DNA from: Gongronella butleri
Taxonomy: Eukaryota; Mucoromycota; Mucoromycetes; Mucorales; Cunninghamellaceae
NCBI GenBank assembly: GCA_025201375.1
Contig: JAIWZP010000032.1
Location: forward strand, 1-64,000
Length of the DNA: 64,000 bases
Direction of reading: 5' to 3'
The notes below the pieces were generated by a model, which ran no database searches, was not told where the DNA came from, and was given only the letters and a program-made list of their open reading frames with translations. Shown here piece after piece: positions 12,138 through 22,420 of the stretch. Each line of letters opens with the position of its first letter. Positions within the stretch are counted from its first letter, which is position 1. The position numbers were made by a program, and so were the translations under genes.

Positions 12138-12437
12138 TGACCATTGTCTGGATGGAGCCGAGGGGAGAGGCGATGAAGTGGTTAACACCCACCCATCTGC
12201 CGCAATTCTCGACAATCTCCTCTCGGCGGCCTAGCTCACCACCCTGCACCACTTCTCGCCTCTTCCCGTTGCTGATGCCCGTGCTTTCCAGGGATGAGGA
12301 AAAAAGGAGAGTGGATGCCATAGATTTCTCTTTTTATTTTAATTTTTTTTTTTCATTACTAAAAATAAAAGCGTGCCCTCATAGGGTTAACCACTTCATC
12401 GCCTCGCCCCTCGGCTCCATCCGGACAATCCTCGACT
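12138..12437. repeat. 300 bp element with about 43 bp inverted termini
   Basis: ATTGTCTGGATGGAGCCGAG... through GATGAAGTGGTTAAC at 12141-12184 matches the reverse complement of 12386-12431 at about 41 of 43 positions; about 200 bp lies between. Looks like a small inverted-repeat element attached to the 3' end of the recombinase fragment, perhaps a terminal structure of the same element. Confidence 0.75.
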
Positions 12438-12624
12438 GACCCCCTTGGAAAAATCGCTATTTCGAAACTCGTGATAGTGCGCAATATACTGCCCGCAGCG
12501 CTGCAAGAGTGGAATCATTTGAACGAGAAAGCTTGAAATCGTCGAGCCAACTTCAAAGAGTTCTTGTTTATATTGTATCAATAAAACAACAAACATTGCT
12601 AATCACGATTTCAAAAGTCAAAGG

Positions 12625-13145
12625 ATGACTATGCTGCGGTTGCGAGGAGCGCGTCGCCATTTTTGTCATCTATTAGCAACCCTCAAGGACGGCCTCGTAT
12701 CGAAGAAGAAGAGGGGAATGATTGTCAGGCGCTCTCTCTCACCCTTTTCTCGTTTTTTTTTGGGGGGGCATGGTGGGTTCACAGCCATACCTCCGCCCGC
12801 AATGGGACAAGGCATTTATTCTGCGAGTACCGTACCTGGTCAAGAGAGACATGGTGACACACAAGCCCCGGTAAGAAAAGAGGGAGAGAACGAAGAAGAA
12901 CAGTGAATGGCTAAAAAATGGCAATACCTTAGGTCTACTTCCCCAAATTCTACAAGCTTGTAGCCGGCGCAGAAATTCAGCGCCACTTCAAGAAAATGCA
13001 CGACGAGAGCAAGCCAGCATCTCCAGTATTCCCAAAAAGGCACGTTGCGCTTGATTCAGGAAACATGCAAGGCGCCATGGACAGCGTCTCGCTCATATTT
13101 TCTTATTTTTAGATTGGCCCAAATGACGATCAATCGATTGCCTAG
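12625..13145 (+). CDS. Possible small protein gene, three exons, unknown
   Basis: A model with exons 12625-12870, 12933-13025 and 13113-13145 uses clean GTAAGA...CTTAG and GTATTC...TTTTTAG boundaries and stays in frame (123 residues). The middle exon reads VYFPKFYKLVAGAEIQRHFK and looks like a real, basic mitochondrial-type protein. Exon 1 begins MTMLRLRGARRHF, a plausible presequence, but contains a T/G run and could hide a further intron. Another frame of exon 1 is also open. No family recognised. Confidence 0.35.
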
Positions 13146-13472
13146 CAAGCTCCTCGGGTAGGGCGACCATGTAGCCAAATAGGATTCAGATAGAAAAACG
13201 GCAACTTTTTATCCAAATCTTATTGCTAACTCGGCATGCACGGATATCCACCGGTCAAAACGTTCCGAGAGTCAATCTCACGGATTTAGCTCAAGAGTAT
13301 ATCCATGGTTGGAGGAGCCCCTGCCGTTGAGAAAAACTCAATGCCATTGCTCATTTTGCGTTCCTTTTAAGAACGACGTAGCGCCCGATAAAAAAAAAAA
13401 TCCACTCCCCTCGCTTTTTTTGCTCAGTCCCCCCACAAATGCACGTCAATTACGTTCTCGGAGATCAAATCT

Positions 13473-13480
13473 TATAAAGG
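13473..13480 (+). promoter_or_regulatory. TATA box of the amino-acid transporter
   Basis: TATAAAGG about 140 bp upstream of the ATG at 13619, in the 473 bp spacer that otherwise holds nothing recognisable. Confidence 0.4.
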
Positions 13481-13618
13481 GGCCCAACAACAATGAAATT
13501 GGACTCGCCTTTACGCGTCCTCTCTTTTTGATATCTGGTCCATCACTTCTTTCAATTTTTTCTATTTGATTCCCCTTCTCCTATTCCTATATTTTTTTCG
13601 CATTTCATTATCATCAGC

Positions 13619-15035
13619 ATGAGCCCAGACCACGCCATTGAAAAGGATGTCGCCATGTGCGAAGTGGCCAACTTCAGTAAGATCCTCAGATGAGCTACAA
13701 ACCCCCCCATTGACACATGTTTATTTTTGTAGCCGTCGATGACGACTCGTCACTTTCCGGCCCCATCAAGGGCAATCACGGCAATTGCTCGTCTTTTATG
13801 GCTTATTTTAATGTTGTCTGCGTCGTCGTACGTATCGAGATAAAAAAAAAAGCTTATTCCCATTGATGATCCCTTATTGTTGTTAGGCTGGCACAGGCAC
13901 GCTCGGCTTGCCATATGCGTTCATGCAAGGCGGCTGGCTAGGCTTGCTTATTTTTTTTCTTTCCTGGGTCATGAGTATCTACACAGGCGTGCTCCTGGTC
14001 AATGCCTTATATGGTGTTCCGAACCGGCGCATGAGCACGTTCAAGGAGCTGTCGACGGTCTGCTTTGGATGGATCGGCGGGTGGTTCACGTTTTTCCTGC
14101 AAAGCTGGATCCTAATTGGCGTTCCATCTCTTTACATGGTACTGTCTGGCCAGAATATGAACTCGCTGTGCCAGGGCACGAGCGCCGAGTTGACGGCCCG
14201 TTATTGGGCCATCATTTGCACTGTGTTTGTCGGTCTGCCGTTCGTCCTTGTCAAAACTATGAAGGAAGTCGCGTGGGCGAGCGCAATTGGGGCGGCTACT
14301 ACTACCATCGTGGTGCTCATTGTGCTCGTTGTGGCCTGTGTGGAGCAGCCATCGCTGCCGACGCCTCAACATGACGCCGTCATTTGGCCGCAATTCCCAT
14401 CGGCGCTTGCGACCATCAGCTTCACGTTTGGCGGCAATGTCATCTATCCAAACGTCGAGCTGTCGATGCGCCACCCACGTCAGTGGCCCAAGGTGCTTGC
14501 AATTGGCCTGTCGTCGTGTGCCGCGCTGTACCTCCTGTGCGCCGTGCCCAGCTATTACATTTACGGCCGCGACACACTGTCGCCCATTTACAAAAACCTG
14601 CCGCGCAATGCCGCCTACATGGTTGCCGTCGTCCTCATGACGATCCACGTGCTCATGGCCGCGCCGCTCCTTCTAACGTCGCTGTCGCTTGATCTCGAGG
14701 AAATACTGCACCTCAAGCGTTTTGGCGCCACCAAGGAGGCCATCATCCGCTCCACGCTGCGCATCGTCATTCTCGGCATTGTGATGATCATTGCCATCTT
14801 CCTTCCCTACTTTGACCTGCTCATGGAACTCGTGGGTAGCGTTTCGAATTGTACGTTGATATTTGTACTGCCCATCGTCTCCTACCTCAAGCTCACTGGT
14901 GTCCGCAACAAGCCCTATTATGAGCTTGCCTGGATGGCTCTCATCATGGTATTTGGTCTCGTTGGACTCATCTTTGGCACAAAAGGCGCTATTGAGGGAC
15001 TTATTACGCGCATCGCACAAGGCGTACCGTCGTAA
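13619..15035 (+). CDS. AAAP/AVT-family amino-acid transporter
   Basis: Secondary active transporter of neutral amino acids, of the type found in vacuolar (AVT) or plasma membranes. Exons 13619-13676, 13733-13827 and 13887-15035 make 433 residues. After an acidic cytosolic N-terminus of about 35 residues comes the family's first helix: SSFMAYFNVVCVVAGTGTLG then LPYAFMQGGW, the AAAP signature. Ten or eleven hydrophobic segments follow, including TISFTFGGNVIYPNVELSM and IYGRDTLSPIYKNLP typical of the group. The short intron 1 splits codon 20. Substrate and membrane cannot be read from sequence. Confidence 0.88.
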
Positions 15036-15261
15036 CCTGTTGACCCGCCCCTTCTTCTCTTACTGTATTTTTATTGCCCCTTATTTTCTCTTCTCCTGCC
15101 TTGTACAGTACTGTACTGTACTTTTATTCTTTTGTCTTTTCTCTTGTAAATAATACAGAATTTCCACTGTCCATTGGCGGCCTCACGAAAATGATTTATG
15201 TTGCGGAAATAAGCCAGCCAATTGGAATTGATTTCCAACAAATCTGCGCGCCCCACATTCT
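15036..15261. other. 3' flank of the transporter
   Basis: T-rich; contains the palindromic string ACAGTACTGTACTGTAC near 15106, a motif seen again at several repeat edges in this window. Confidence 0.4.
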
Positions 15262-15350
15262 GATTTGCGGGCAGAAAAAAAGTACTTCGCGGGCAGAAAA
15301 AATTGTGCTTCGTGCCAACTTGTTTGAAAAATCCAGTACACGCAAATTAG
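15262..15350. repeat. GGGCAG-A-tract repeat, copy 1 of 3
   Basis: Unit: GATTTGCGGGCAGAAAAA (once or twice) followed by CGTGCCAACTTGTTxGAAAAATCC. Other copies at 15977-16060 and 17153-17252. The 15977 copy is the one into which the 1.0 kb inverted-repeat element inserted. Confidence 0.8.
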
Positions 15351-15354
15351 ATTG

Positions 15355-15985
15355 GGCACGCGCAGAGTGGAATTGAGGTGCACGCAGATTATTTATGTGG
15401 GGGCGCAGATTATTTGTGGGGGCGCGCAGATTGAAGTGTGGTGCGCGCGGATTACTTTGGATAATCACGTCTCAATTGGCTGGTCTATTTCCAGACTGTG
15501 CATTTTCATTTTTGTTTGTTTTTGTTCGTTTTTAGAAAACTTATTCAAATGCTTGTGGCATTGAGCTCATTCCAGCCTGTGCATGTTCATTTATGTTCGT
15601 TTTTGTTCATTTTTAGAAACCTTATTCAATATGCTTGTGGCATTGAGCTCATTCTAGCCTGTGCTTGTTCGTTTTTGTTCGTTTTTATAAACCTTATTCG
15701 TTGTGCTCGTGGCACTGAGTTCATTCCGGCCTGTGCTTGTTCGTTTTTGTTCGTTTTTAAAAATCTTATTCATAGATCTTGCGCCATCGAGCATATTCCA
15801 GTCGCACTGCGCAAATCGCACGACGCAAGGCGCTTAAATGTAGCACGCTTGACAGCGGACGCATCGAGTACATTTCCAGATGTGATTATCCAAGTAATCC
15901 GCGCGCACCACACTTCAGTCTGCGCGCCCCACATAAATAATCCGCTTGCACCTCAATTCCACTCTGCGCGTGCTCAATCTGATTT
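15355..15985. repeat. Inverted arms flanking a four-copy minisatellite
   Basis: 15355-15475 (GGGCACGCGCAGAGTGGAATTG... to GCGCGGATTACTTTGGATAATCAC) is matched in reverse complement by 15880-15985. Between them, 15493-15800 holds four diverged head-to-tail copies of a 70-82 bp unit built on CCAGCCTGTGC...TTCGTTTTTGTTCGTTTTTA...CTTATTC...GGCATTGAGCTCATT. A foldback-like structure. Confidence 0.8.
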
Positions 15986-16063
15986 GCGGGCAGAAAAAAT
16001 TACTTTGCGGGCAGAAAAAAATTGTGCTTCGTGCCAACTTGTTGGAAAAATCCAGTACTGTAC

Positions 16064-17066
16064 AGTGCCCGGACAAAAAAAAGTTTCGCTGTGCATAATT
16101 CTCTGCAGTGCAAGGTATCAATTAATCGCGTTAATCTCTGCTGTATTGATCAATAATGGCTCCAGTGATATGAAATTTTGCAGGAACAATGATTTAAAAG
16201 TAAAAAAGCAATTCTAAAATTATGAAATGGCTATGCCAAGCGGGTATTGAAATAGATCAAAAAAGGGATACCTGACGCGTCACGCGACGCGACGCGTACC
16301 TACGCGTATACAATGGCCTGTGGAGATGAATTGACGTTATGAACACCATCTCCAATTTTTTTGCAACGAGTGCAATGATGCCTAATTGTATTTTAAGAAT
16401 CAATTCCATGTTACATGCATTGCATCGGTGCTGTGATCGAATAATGTAAAATTCATCATGTGACACGCGTCACGCGTCAGACGCGTCAAAAGTCGCGATT
16501 TCCTTCGTAACATGGTCGTAGTGCTCCTACTGGTCAACCAATCGATAACAGTCTATTCTAGTCCTTCAAATTAAATAAGTACAATGGTTTTAAGCCAACT
16601 AGGGATTAAAATTAGATAACAGAGATGGCAATTGTTATTCCAGATGCAACTGACGCGTGAAGCGTGTCACATGATGATTTTACATTATTCGATCACAGCA
16701 CCGATGCAATGCATGTAACATGGAATTGATTCTTAAAATACAATTAGGCATCATTGCACTCGTTGCAAAAAAAATTGGAGATGGTGTTCATAACGTCAAT
16801 TCATCTCCACAGGCCATTGTATACGCGTAGGTACGCGTCGCGTCGCGTGACGCGTCAGGTATCCCTTTTTTGATCTATTTCAATACCCGCTTGGCATAGC
16901 CATTTCATAATTTTAGAATTGCTTTTTTACTTTTAAATCATTGTTCCTGCAAAATTTCATATCACTGGAGCCATTATTGATCAATACAGCAGAGATTAAC
17001 GCGATTAATTGATACCTTGCACTGCAGAGAATTATGCACAGCGAAACTTTTTTTTGTCCGGGCACT
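16064..17066. mobile_element. Non-autonomous Mutator-like element with 417 bp terminal inverted repeats
   Basis: 16064-16480 is an almost perfect reverse complement of 16650-17066 (I noticed one 1-base indel and a mismatch near the inner end). Ends are AGTGCCCGG...CCGGGCACT. The element is flanked on both sides by the 9-mer GTACTGTAC (16055-16063 and 17067-17075). The 169 bp centre has no ORF. Long inverted repeats plus a 9 bp target duplication are the hallmarks of Mutator-like elements; the near identity of the arms suggests recent mobility or arm conversion. The 9-mer is itself palindromic, so the duplication length carries a one- or two-base ambiguity. Confidence 0.8.
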
Positions 17067-17406
17067 GTACTGTACAGTACCACATTCTAATCTATGCGTC
17101 CCCCAGAAATAATCTGCGCGCCACACACAAATAATTTGCGCGTGCTCGATCTGCTTTGCGGGCAGAAAAAATGATTTGCGGGCAGAAAAAATGATTTGCG
17201 GGCAGAAAATTTATTTAGTGATTCGCGCCAACTTGTTGGAAAAATCCTGTACCTCTCTTTTTTGGCCACAGACCCGTCACGCGTGTGCGCGGTCTCGCTT
17301 GTCCAACACTCAATTAGGTCGTCCGTGCTGAAGAGCAAACAAATATCATAAATCAATTTAATGGTACATTTGCCAGGCTAGGCTGGTAAGGAGGATGGTT
17401 TGGTGT

Positions 17407-19136
17407 TCAGAGATGATGCTTGGCGGCCAAAAAGTCGTCGGGCGCCGCCATGCGGCCGTCGTCCACGCCCAATGTTTCGTACTCGAGGGCCATGCCGCCG
17501 CGGAATTCGTCCATCTTGGTGTTTAGGCTGGTTCGCCATGCCCACGCACGTGCATAGTCCGAATCCTGGCCTTCTACGATGCTGCGGATCTTGTAACCAA
17601 TCACCGGGAGCATCCTGCAAGAGAGACAGAAAGAGAAAGAAAAAAGGAGGTCAATGACCGTACTTCTGCTTTTGCAGTCCTTTTTACTTCATGGCGTGAC
17701 CCGAATCGCCCGACGCGATGATCAGGTTCGAATATTTTGGGTGGGGGCAGATCAAAAAGTCGCCATCGGGCGAGTCACTGTACCTAAAATCATAAAAAAA
17801 ACGGCATGAGCGCAATTCTTGCCAATTTCGCGCTTTTTGTCGTTTTACCAGCAAGTGCGCGAATAGGCAATGTCCATTGACGACGTGAGGGGCAGAAACT
17901 CGCCGAGGAACTGACGCATGAGGCGCAGGGCCACCAGAGGGATGGTGTCGCCAGGGTGATCGACCTGTGTGCGTGGAACCGAGAGCCCATCGGTTTGGCG
18001 CGGGTTCAGGAACCCGCTAGCGTGGCGCGCAATCTTTAAGGTGCCGCGCTCGTTCATAGGGAAACCATAGTAGCCTGTATTGGCCACGTCGGCGGCCCAC
18101 ACGGGCTGGTTGTAGAGGATATTCTTGGCAACGCCCTTTGGCTTGAATTGCACCACGATTTGACCCGTCGCCTTCAATTGCGAGCTGACGCCGGGCACGA
18201 GGCCCGCGGTCCATGCGCCCGTAGCCATCACGACCGTGTCAGCCGCGTACCGTGTCCCGTCCTTGGTCACAATGCCGCGCGCCTTGGTCTTGTCCTTTTC
18301 GTCCAACCAAAGCGCGTCAAACGCGCCGCGCTGGCCACCAGTCACGAATTGCACGCCCTCTTGCACACACTTGCCGTACACGTGCTTGATCGCCTCCACT
18401 GAGTTGCACCAACCTTGCCAAAAAAAAAAAAAAGCGTTGAGGCGCCCATCTTTCTACACGAATGGGCGCATCGGGCATGGACCCTTTTTTCTTGTTTATC
18501 ATACCTCCATCCTCGTTGAAATAGGCGATATTGTAGCCATTGCGCACGGCCTCCTCGAATTGGGGGAAGCGGTCAATGATTTGCTCGGGTGTGACAAGCT
18601 CCTCCACAGCGTGGCCATAGCCGGCTGCACGGATAGCGTCGATGCTCTTGCGCTCATAATCGCCATACTTGCCGTGGCGGCCAAAGAGCAGGACGCCCGA
18701 GCGGTGAAACACGGGCGATTCTTTGTTCTCAGCGCGCTCCTTGTTCCATTGGTGCCAGTAGGGCAGCGCCTCCATGGTCAGATGCATGTACAACAAATTG
18801 TCACCATATTCATACCGCACAGCCTTGTTGATGTCTAAAACACCGGTCAAAAAAAGGAAATCAAAAGGTGAGTGGTGCATGAAAAAAGATTGTGCGTTCT
18901 TGACACACCCAATGGGCCCCCAAGCGGACCCATTCTCATGCCCCTTGTTTTTTTTTCTGTTGCTCTTGCGCTTTCTCTTTACCTGTGGAAGCCGCATCGC
19001 GCGCGGGGATTGCCTCTTTGTCAAAGACAATGACATTGTATTTCCTTTTCACGGCAAGTGCATGGGCCGTCGACAAGCCATAGCAGCCGCCACCCACAAT
19101 GATGATGGTTGAACCAGGCTGGGGTGCAGTGTACAT
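17407..19136 (-). CDS. FAD-dependent amine oxidase (fructosyl-amino-acid / sarcosine / saccharopine oxidase-like)
   Basis: Oxidises a secondary amine substrate with O2, making H2O2; fungal members are often peroxisomal. Exons (minus) 19136-18983, 18834-18505, 18413-17849, 17783-17688, 17614-17407 give 450 residues. N-terminal dinucleotide fold STIIIVGGGCYGLSTAHALA (GxGxxG at residues 15-20); conserved AASTDINK over the first junction; DGGWCNS over the second; SRTCWYSDSPDGDF with Cys349 in the place of the covalent 8-alpha-S-cysteinyl-FAD residue of monomeric sarcosine oxidase; and ASGDSGHAMKMLPVIG near the C-terminus. No peroxisomal SKL is visible (ends KHHL). Amadori compounds, sarcosine, pipecolate and saccharopine are all possible substrates; sequence alone does not decide. 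Confidence 0.92.
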
Positions 19137-20357
19137 ACTGTGGTGCAAATAAAGAAAAGATGATAAAAAAAAAAAAAGAAGGAGTCGATAATCGAGCGTG
19201 CGTTTCTTTTTTTATGCGTCAGAGGCACAGAATAAAAAGGAAGGACAAAGAAGGCCGGATTTAGAGTTTGAGTGGAGATCCGTCTCTTTTGCCTTTTTTG
19301 CCAGTTGGCGCTCTTTTATCTCTTTCCGGAGACCCAGGAGGAATGTTTACGTGCCTGAACGAGTACAATTGGAGTAATTTGACTTTCCAAAAGAAAAAGA
19401 CTTGCCAAAAGAAAAAAAATAAAGGTGGAGCCGTGCAACGCGTAAAAAAGGCACGTTTGGCATTGTGGATGCTCTGCTGACTGGCAGATGCATGGCACGG
19501 ATCCGCCGTCCCGCTTGTCCAGTCTTTCCGACGACTCGGAAAAAAAAGAACCCAAAAAGGAAGAGCGTTTTGCCCATGGTCGCTCCGAGGCGCCTGGCAT
19601 CTGGCGTCCAGCATGCTTCCTTCACCTTTTTTCTACGTTTAATGCCACAAACGCGTCCTGAGCATGGTGCTTGTTGCCATGCCATTGAGTTGCGCCGTCG
19701 ATGGATAAGAGTTCTCACGTCAGTCGAGCTTTTATGGTTCGTGCATTCTTTTGTTGTTGTTTTGGCCATGGTGATCCAATTGCAACCCATTGCGGCAGGC
19801 CCATCCGGTGCACATGTGTGTGGTCCGTACCAATGATTTTCTCCTTGTGCAAATGGTACTGTATCAAGGTTGAATGCGACGCTCAGAGATGGAGAAATAG
19901 TGCATGTATTCCGAGTCATTGGGCGCCCCGAAGCACATCCCTAGTGAAATAAAAGTTAGGGAGGTGTCGAACGGCATGAGAGGCAGCTCCAGAGAGACAA
20001 TGTCAATGTCCAGTGTGGGCGGATTGGCGCAATCAGTATTTTTTTTATTAAAATTTGATTGTTCTCCCGCTCTCCCTGGCCTTATCCTTTTCCGGTTACA
20101 CATGCGCCGATGCCGAGGATGGAGGCCAGCGGAACACGCGTCGCCCAGTCGCGGTTTCTTTGTGTCACCAAGCAACGTGATAGTTTCGCATAATAGCACG
20201 TTCACATGGCCATCCCCCAAGACGATGCAACGAAAAATACGAACAGGGTGATCAATTGCAAACCCACCTTGACTCCCGGGAAGGGCATCACGCCTAGCCT
20301 ACCTAAGATTTTGCGCAATAAAGTATTCGCCAGCCTACGCAATCTCACATTGGTGTG
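19137..20357. other. Spacer; weak minus-strand frame at 19864-20220
   Basis: The minus frame 20220-19864 reads a few protein-like stretches (GDGHVNVLLCETITLLGD; GMCFGAPNDSEYMHYFS) with an acceptor-like TTTCACTAG near 19945. The first recalls Sm-like folds, but no complete model could be built. Otherwise non-coding. Confidence 0.25.
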
Positions 20358-20690
20358 ATGTTTGGCGAGGATGCGGCACGACAGGCATGCAACGCCGTGG
20401 ACGAGCAGATCACGAGTGAAAGATCAATTGCGGTCGTAGGTGACATTGGCATCGAACCCGAGGCGATTGACGAGGCGACCGAGGAAGAAGATTACGAGTA
20501 TGTCGATCCCGGCAAAACGGACTGGCCGGAGCAGAAAAAGTTCCTGATGGCTGTGATGGAATCGCTCGATCGTGATTTCGACATCATTGACGCCATAAAG
20601 GCCAAAATCGCAGCCAAAGACGAAGAAGAGGTTATTGAGCATGGCGTTCAATCTACACTTTCCTCGTATTTTACTGTACCGGTGTTGTGA
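20358..20690 (+). CDS. Acidic hypothetical protein
   Basis: Single-exon frame of 110 residues beginning MFGEDAARQACNAVDEQ, with a strongly acidic middle (EATEEEDYEYVDPG) and a helical C-terminal half rich in Asp, Glu and Lys. Codon choice is GC-leaning like the true genes. No domain recognised and no signal peptide. An upstream exon is possible because the region before the ATG is untested. Confidence 0.45.
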   Translation: MFGEDAARQACNAVDEQITSERSIAVVGDIGIEPEAIDEATEEEDYEYVDPGKTDWPEQKKFLMAVMESLDRDFDIIDAIKAKIAAKDEEEVIEHGVQSTLSSYFTVPVL

Positions 20691-20999
20691 TGCTGGAATG
20701 TTTTGCTCTCCTTTTGTCATTTGTTGCCCCTTTTTCCCTGCCCATTCTCCTTTTTTTTTTTTTTGAAAACCATTCTTGCTATTTAATGCGCTTCTGTCTC
20801 TGTTTTTGCTCTTTTGTTCTCTCTCTTTGCTGTTTGGCTTGCAATGGCCTAAATAAACGCGTTTGCCGCGTCGCATCTTTGGTTTTTAGCCTGCTTTGTT
20901 TCTTTTTTTACGCGTTTGTCTCGTTTTCTTGGTGCTTGGTGCTCCAATTGCTCTTTTTGCCTCTCATTTCACCAAAGGATTACCCAGACAAAACACCGG

Positions 21000-21830
21000 T
21001 ACAGTATATGCAAAATGCATTTTCTCAGGACTGGGTGATTCGATCTCTGGAAAATTTTGATATCCTCGGATTTTTGAGTCAAGTATCCGCTGGTCTAGAT
21101 TTGGAGCCAGATGGTCAGGCTCATCGGAAAAAACGCGTAAAATATTGTTTGCCGCTGGGTTTTCACCAGTAAACACGAATCTCGAGGTTTCTCAAGATTG
21201 AGTGATCCGATTCGCGAAAAAATTTAACGCCGTTGGAGTATTGGGTTTATCATCAACTGGTACAAATTTGGGACCAGATGATCAAGTTTCTGAGGAAATG
21301 CCAATTTCATAGTCGTAAAGGGGGTAAGATCACCACCTTGGGTCTCATACCGCGGCAACGACTGAGCGCCCTAACGCGAGAGTCACTTCAAATGAATCAA
21401 CAACCAAACATGGTAAAAGCGCTTGTGGTTTAGGGCCATCGCGTCGAGTTCTCGGAAAGTTATTTTAGCCTTTACGGGGTTGATTTGGTTCTAATTCATG
21501 CAAAATGCATTTCCTCAGGACCGAGTGATCCGATCTCTGAAAAAACGTGACTTCGTTGGAGATTTGTGTTTGGTATCCTCTAACTCAAATATGGGACCCG
21601 ATGAACAAGATCTGGAGGACGCGCCCAGCTAGAGAGGGGTAAGGTTTTGACCATTCTGTGGTAGCGCACGCGACAAAGGTCCAACGTATCAGCGAGCGAG
21701 TTATCTCGAATGAATCACGGGCCAAACACGGTAAAAGCGCTTGTGTTTTGGAAATATCGCGTTCAGATCTGGGCGGTTTGGTGCAAAAATGACACTCAAA
21801 ACTCGCTTTTTCGATTTTGGTTCAGCAGAT
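21000..21830 (+). repeat. Interspersed repeat family A, copy 1
   Basis: Diverged non-coding repeat found again at 61520-62390 in the same orientation. Internally built from degenerate units starting near 21027, 21192 and 21516, each with GAGTGATCCGATCTCTGAAAA followed by TTTGGGACCAGATGATCAAG-like text. Confidence 0.75.
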
Positions 21831-21989
21831 ATGATGCTGGCTCGGCTCTGTCTGCCTGTCCATTTTCACAAATTTGAGCGTCTGCAAGCGTGAAAAAAAT
21901 CAGTGCAGAATCTCAGCAAGTGCGCAATAAAATGCAGAAAAGCACAAATTTCATCCGTTTTGGGTTATTACACACAAATAAAGCGATTG

Positions 21990-22420
21990 ATCTGTCCATG
22001 TTTGACTCAAGTGGACAGAAACTGTCGCGTGCTATCATTTCAATGCCTGAAGCATCGCGATACACGGCACAAAATTGTCCACATTTACCTTTTAAGCACT
22101 AAAAAACGTGTTTTTCAGACTTTACCGGCCTGCTGTGCCTCCAGAAAACATTTTACAGCCTACTTGCCCGCCAATGAAACCTGCGCCACGGCCTAAATTA
22201 TAGCCCAGTGCTCAAGACGGACCCGCCCGATTTTTTTTTTTTTTTGCACTCGAAAATGCCAAAAACCTCCTATTTGTACTATTTTGAATTGAACTCGCCA
22301 TCTTCATGGTCGACCCCGCTCAAAAATAGTCTCGTCGAATTCAGCGCAAAATTTGCAACATGAAAGCTTAAACCACCAAAGCGCTACGACCACTTTTAAA
22401 AAATTCAGGGGTCACACATT
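21990..22420 (+). repeat. Interspersed repeat family B, copy 1
   Basis: Matches 55910-56340 over about 430 bp, including CATTTCAATGCCTGAAGCAT, GCTGTGCCTCCAGAAA, GCTCAAGACGGACCCGCCCG and CAAAGCGCTACGACCACTTT. No coding frame is shared. Confidence 0.8.

Noticed and set aside
15493..15800. CRISPR-like array
   Set aside because: Four units vary along their full length and have no constant repeat with unique spacers; the genome is eukaryotic. It is a minisatellite.
19347..19919. 190-codon minus ORF
   Set aside because: No domain, mixed composition, passes through poly-T derived FFFF runs.
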